A DNA stretch of 64,000 bases, from the NCBI RefSeq assembly GCF_963422355.1, contig NC_085087.1:4797509-4861508 (forward strand), given 5' to 3'. This DNA is from Corticium candelabrum (Eukaryota; Porifera; Homoscleromorpha; Homosclerophorida; Plakinidae). A model generated the notes under the pieces. That model searched no databases, was not told the DNA's origin, and saw only the letters and a program-made list of their open reading frames with translations. The translations under genes were made by a program, and so were the position numbers. This document shows positions 63,017 to 64,000 of the stretch, piece by piece (positions within the stretch are counted from its first letter, which is position 1; each line of letters opens with the position of its first letter).

Positions 63017-63178
63017 TACTAGTAAATGCTCGGTTAGCATTGTGTTTGGCGAGCGATGGTGTTCTGTCTTTACCTATTAAGTGATAATTCGTGTAACAAT
63101 GGTTGCGTTAGGTAGCAATAGTTTCTGTCAAACAAACGCGGGAACTAAGAAAACAGACTTTCAGTTGCTCTTCTATAG
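63017..63178 (+). repeat. Direct repeat, copy 2
   Basis: Match of 61655-61810 with small indels; it ends CTCTTCTATAG, directly before GAGCGTTTTCACGTGACGTCAC. Confidence 0.7.
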
Positions 63179-63200
63179 AGCGTTTTCACGTGACGTCACA
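63179..63200. promoter_or_regulatory. CACGTGACGTCA (E-box/CRE) block
   Basis: GAGCGTTTTCACGTGACGTCAC combines an E-box and a full CRE palindrome and lies about 110 bp before the decayed THAP domain on the plus strand. It could be a promoter of that gene or the terminus of a transposon carrying it; such blocks recur at mobile-element ends in invertebrates. Confidence 0.35.
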
Positions 63201-63289
63201 AATGTCGGAAGTCGCCATTGTGGTGTCCAACTAATCATGCTGTGATCGAACTGGTGCCGTTTACTGCCCGTTGTTGTAGTACTATCGGC

Positions 63290-63570
63290 ATTGTGTATAG
63301 TTGTTGGATTTTCCAGCAGATCGGGGCGCGATAAAGACGTGTCTTTCTTTCAACATCTGTCGTTGTAGGAGGAACATGCAGCGGTAGAAGAGACGGCCAA
63401 ATAGCAGCCATTTCGCGAGAAGACCTAAAAGAAACTAAGCTGGTAAATGGACGAACCTTTGTAGGCCTTTTGGTTCTGGCAGACCATCTGATCTGTTTGA
63501 TGAACTGATCCAGACTGCTACCAACGCAGAATCAAAGAGACGCGCAATTACAGACGCGTAAGAGCGGTTT
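63290..63570 (+). pseudogene. Decayed THAP zinc-finger domain
   Basis: Plus-strand pieces in successive frames: SGRDKDVSFF, then GQIAAISREDLKETKL, then GSGRPSDLFDE. Their order and spacing match the C2CH THAP DNA-binding domain (early S-F-x-F/R, W-x-x-A-I-x-R-x-D, then HF-x-x-G-x-P-x-x-L). Two or more frameshifts and stops are present, and the Trp and some metal ligands are missing. THAP domains occur in P-element-like transposases and host regulators. The minus-strand frame 63435-63692 overlaps it and is probably a shadow in its first part. Confidence 0.5.
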
Positions 63571-63579
63571 GTTGTAGCA

Positions 63580-64000
63580 ATCGCATTGTCAATCTTCTTC
63601 TTTTGGCTTTTGATAGATGACATATCTAATTCTTTCACTGGTCTGTACGGTTTGTCCTGAATACATTGGAATGGCGTCTCTCTTGTGTGCAAATTTTAGT
63701 ATATACTTTAAAGAAAAACTAAATACAGCAACATGTGTGTAAGCTTCTCCAAGACCAGCCATGCAGCTGCAATGCACAACACCTCCTGCCTTAATTTTCT
63801 CAAATCAACCATGAGGTGAGGTGTTTATTGCATTCTTGAGAATGAGGAACCTGTAAAATTTCAGACTGCAGGTTGGCTTACAATATTCTACACTTACAGG
63901 ACTTACTCTACTATATCACAATGCTATACAATGCTATGCTATTCGTGTTACATTATCATAGCATGTCCACTTCATTTACATTTCCAAGTATATAGCACAG
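63580..64000. other. Right-edge sequence, nothing recognised
   Basis: AT-rich sequence with short frames. A minus-strand stretch (63600-63660) reads RPVKELDMSSIKSQKKKIDN, which could be the end of an unknown exon. No support beyond openness. Confidence 0.3.

Noticed and set aside
62789..63040. 83-codon Tyr/Ile/Phe-rich frame
   Set aside because: Artefact of the 8-bp TATAAATA satellite.
63435..63692. 85-codon minus-strand frame as a gene
   Set aside because: Most of it is antisense to the THAP remnant; the rest has no recognised homology.

Overview
The window is AT-rich animal nuclear DNA with GT-AG introns, small exons, SINE/LINE/Helitron/hAT debris and long microsatellites. It holds a tandem family of immunoglobulin-superfamily (IgSF) receptor genes, all on the minus strand. 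The architecture is signal peptide, a cysteine-free V-like Ig domain, an I-set-like Ig domain with a displaced cysteine, a Ser/Thr-rich stalk, one TM helix and a tyrosine-bearing tail, all joined by phase-1 introns. It resembles cnidarian allorecognition receptors (Hydractinia Alr) and sponge two-Ig adhesion molecules/receptor kinases. I infer an early-branching metazoan (hydrozoan or sponge) and an allorecognition-like locus, but the species cannot be fixed from sequence alone.

Layout, by coordinate (transcription runs right to left). Unit 1: 5' exon only at 54-167, gene continues off the left edge. Unit A: 2830-5937, ectodomain intact. Unit A2: 8220-11305, pseudogene. Unit X: 12465-14302, divergent pseudogene with its own ITIM tail. 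Island of transposon fragments: 14.4-16.7 kb. Unit B: 17181-20184, the best gene, nine exons, 522 aa, with three ITIM-like motifs. Unit C: 22406-25169, pseudogene without Ig2. Unit D: 27843-30080, lacks Ig1 and signal exon. Unit E: 32248-35042, twin of C. Unit F: 43925-47017, full twin of D, ectodomain intact. Unit G: 49237-52920, pseudogene. Unit H: 57940-60845, pseudogene lacking its signal exon.

About 20.2-30.1 kb and 30.1-46.2 kb are two copies of a ~9.8-kb tandem duplication. The second copy is lengthened by a 6.2-kb nest of two long-inverted-repeat DNA transposons (36155-42354), one inserted in the end of the other, each with a 6-bp target duplication. A degraded LINE (53.35-55.98 kb) sits between unit G and its upstream region. 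The right end (60.9-64 kb) is unrelated repeats, LINE debris and a decayed THAP domain.

Units share near-identical ectodomains but have at least three unrelated tails: B (ITIMs), X (YDHL/YATV), and the common YEYI/NPxY tail. This is the pattern of paired receptors that read similar ligands and send different signals. Most of the remaining sequence is intron and repeated intergenic spacer of the same duplication units.
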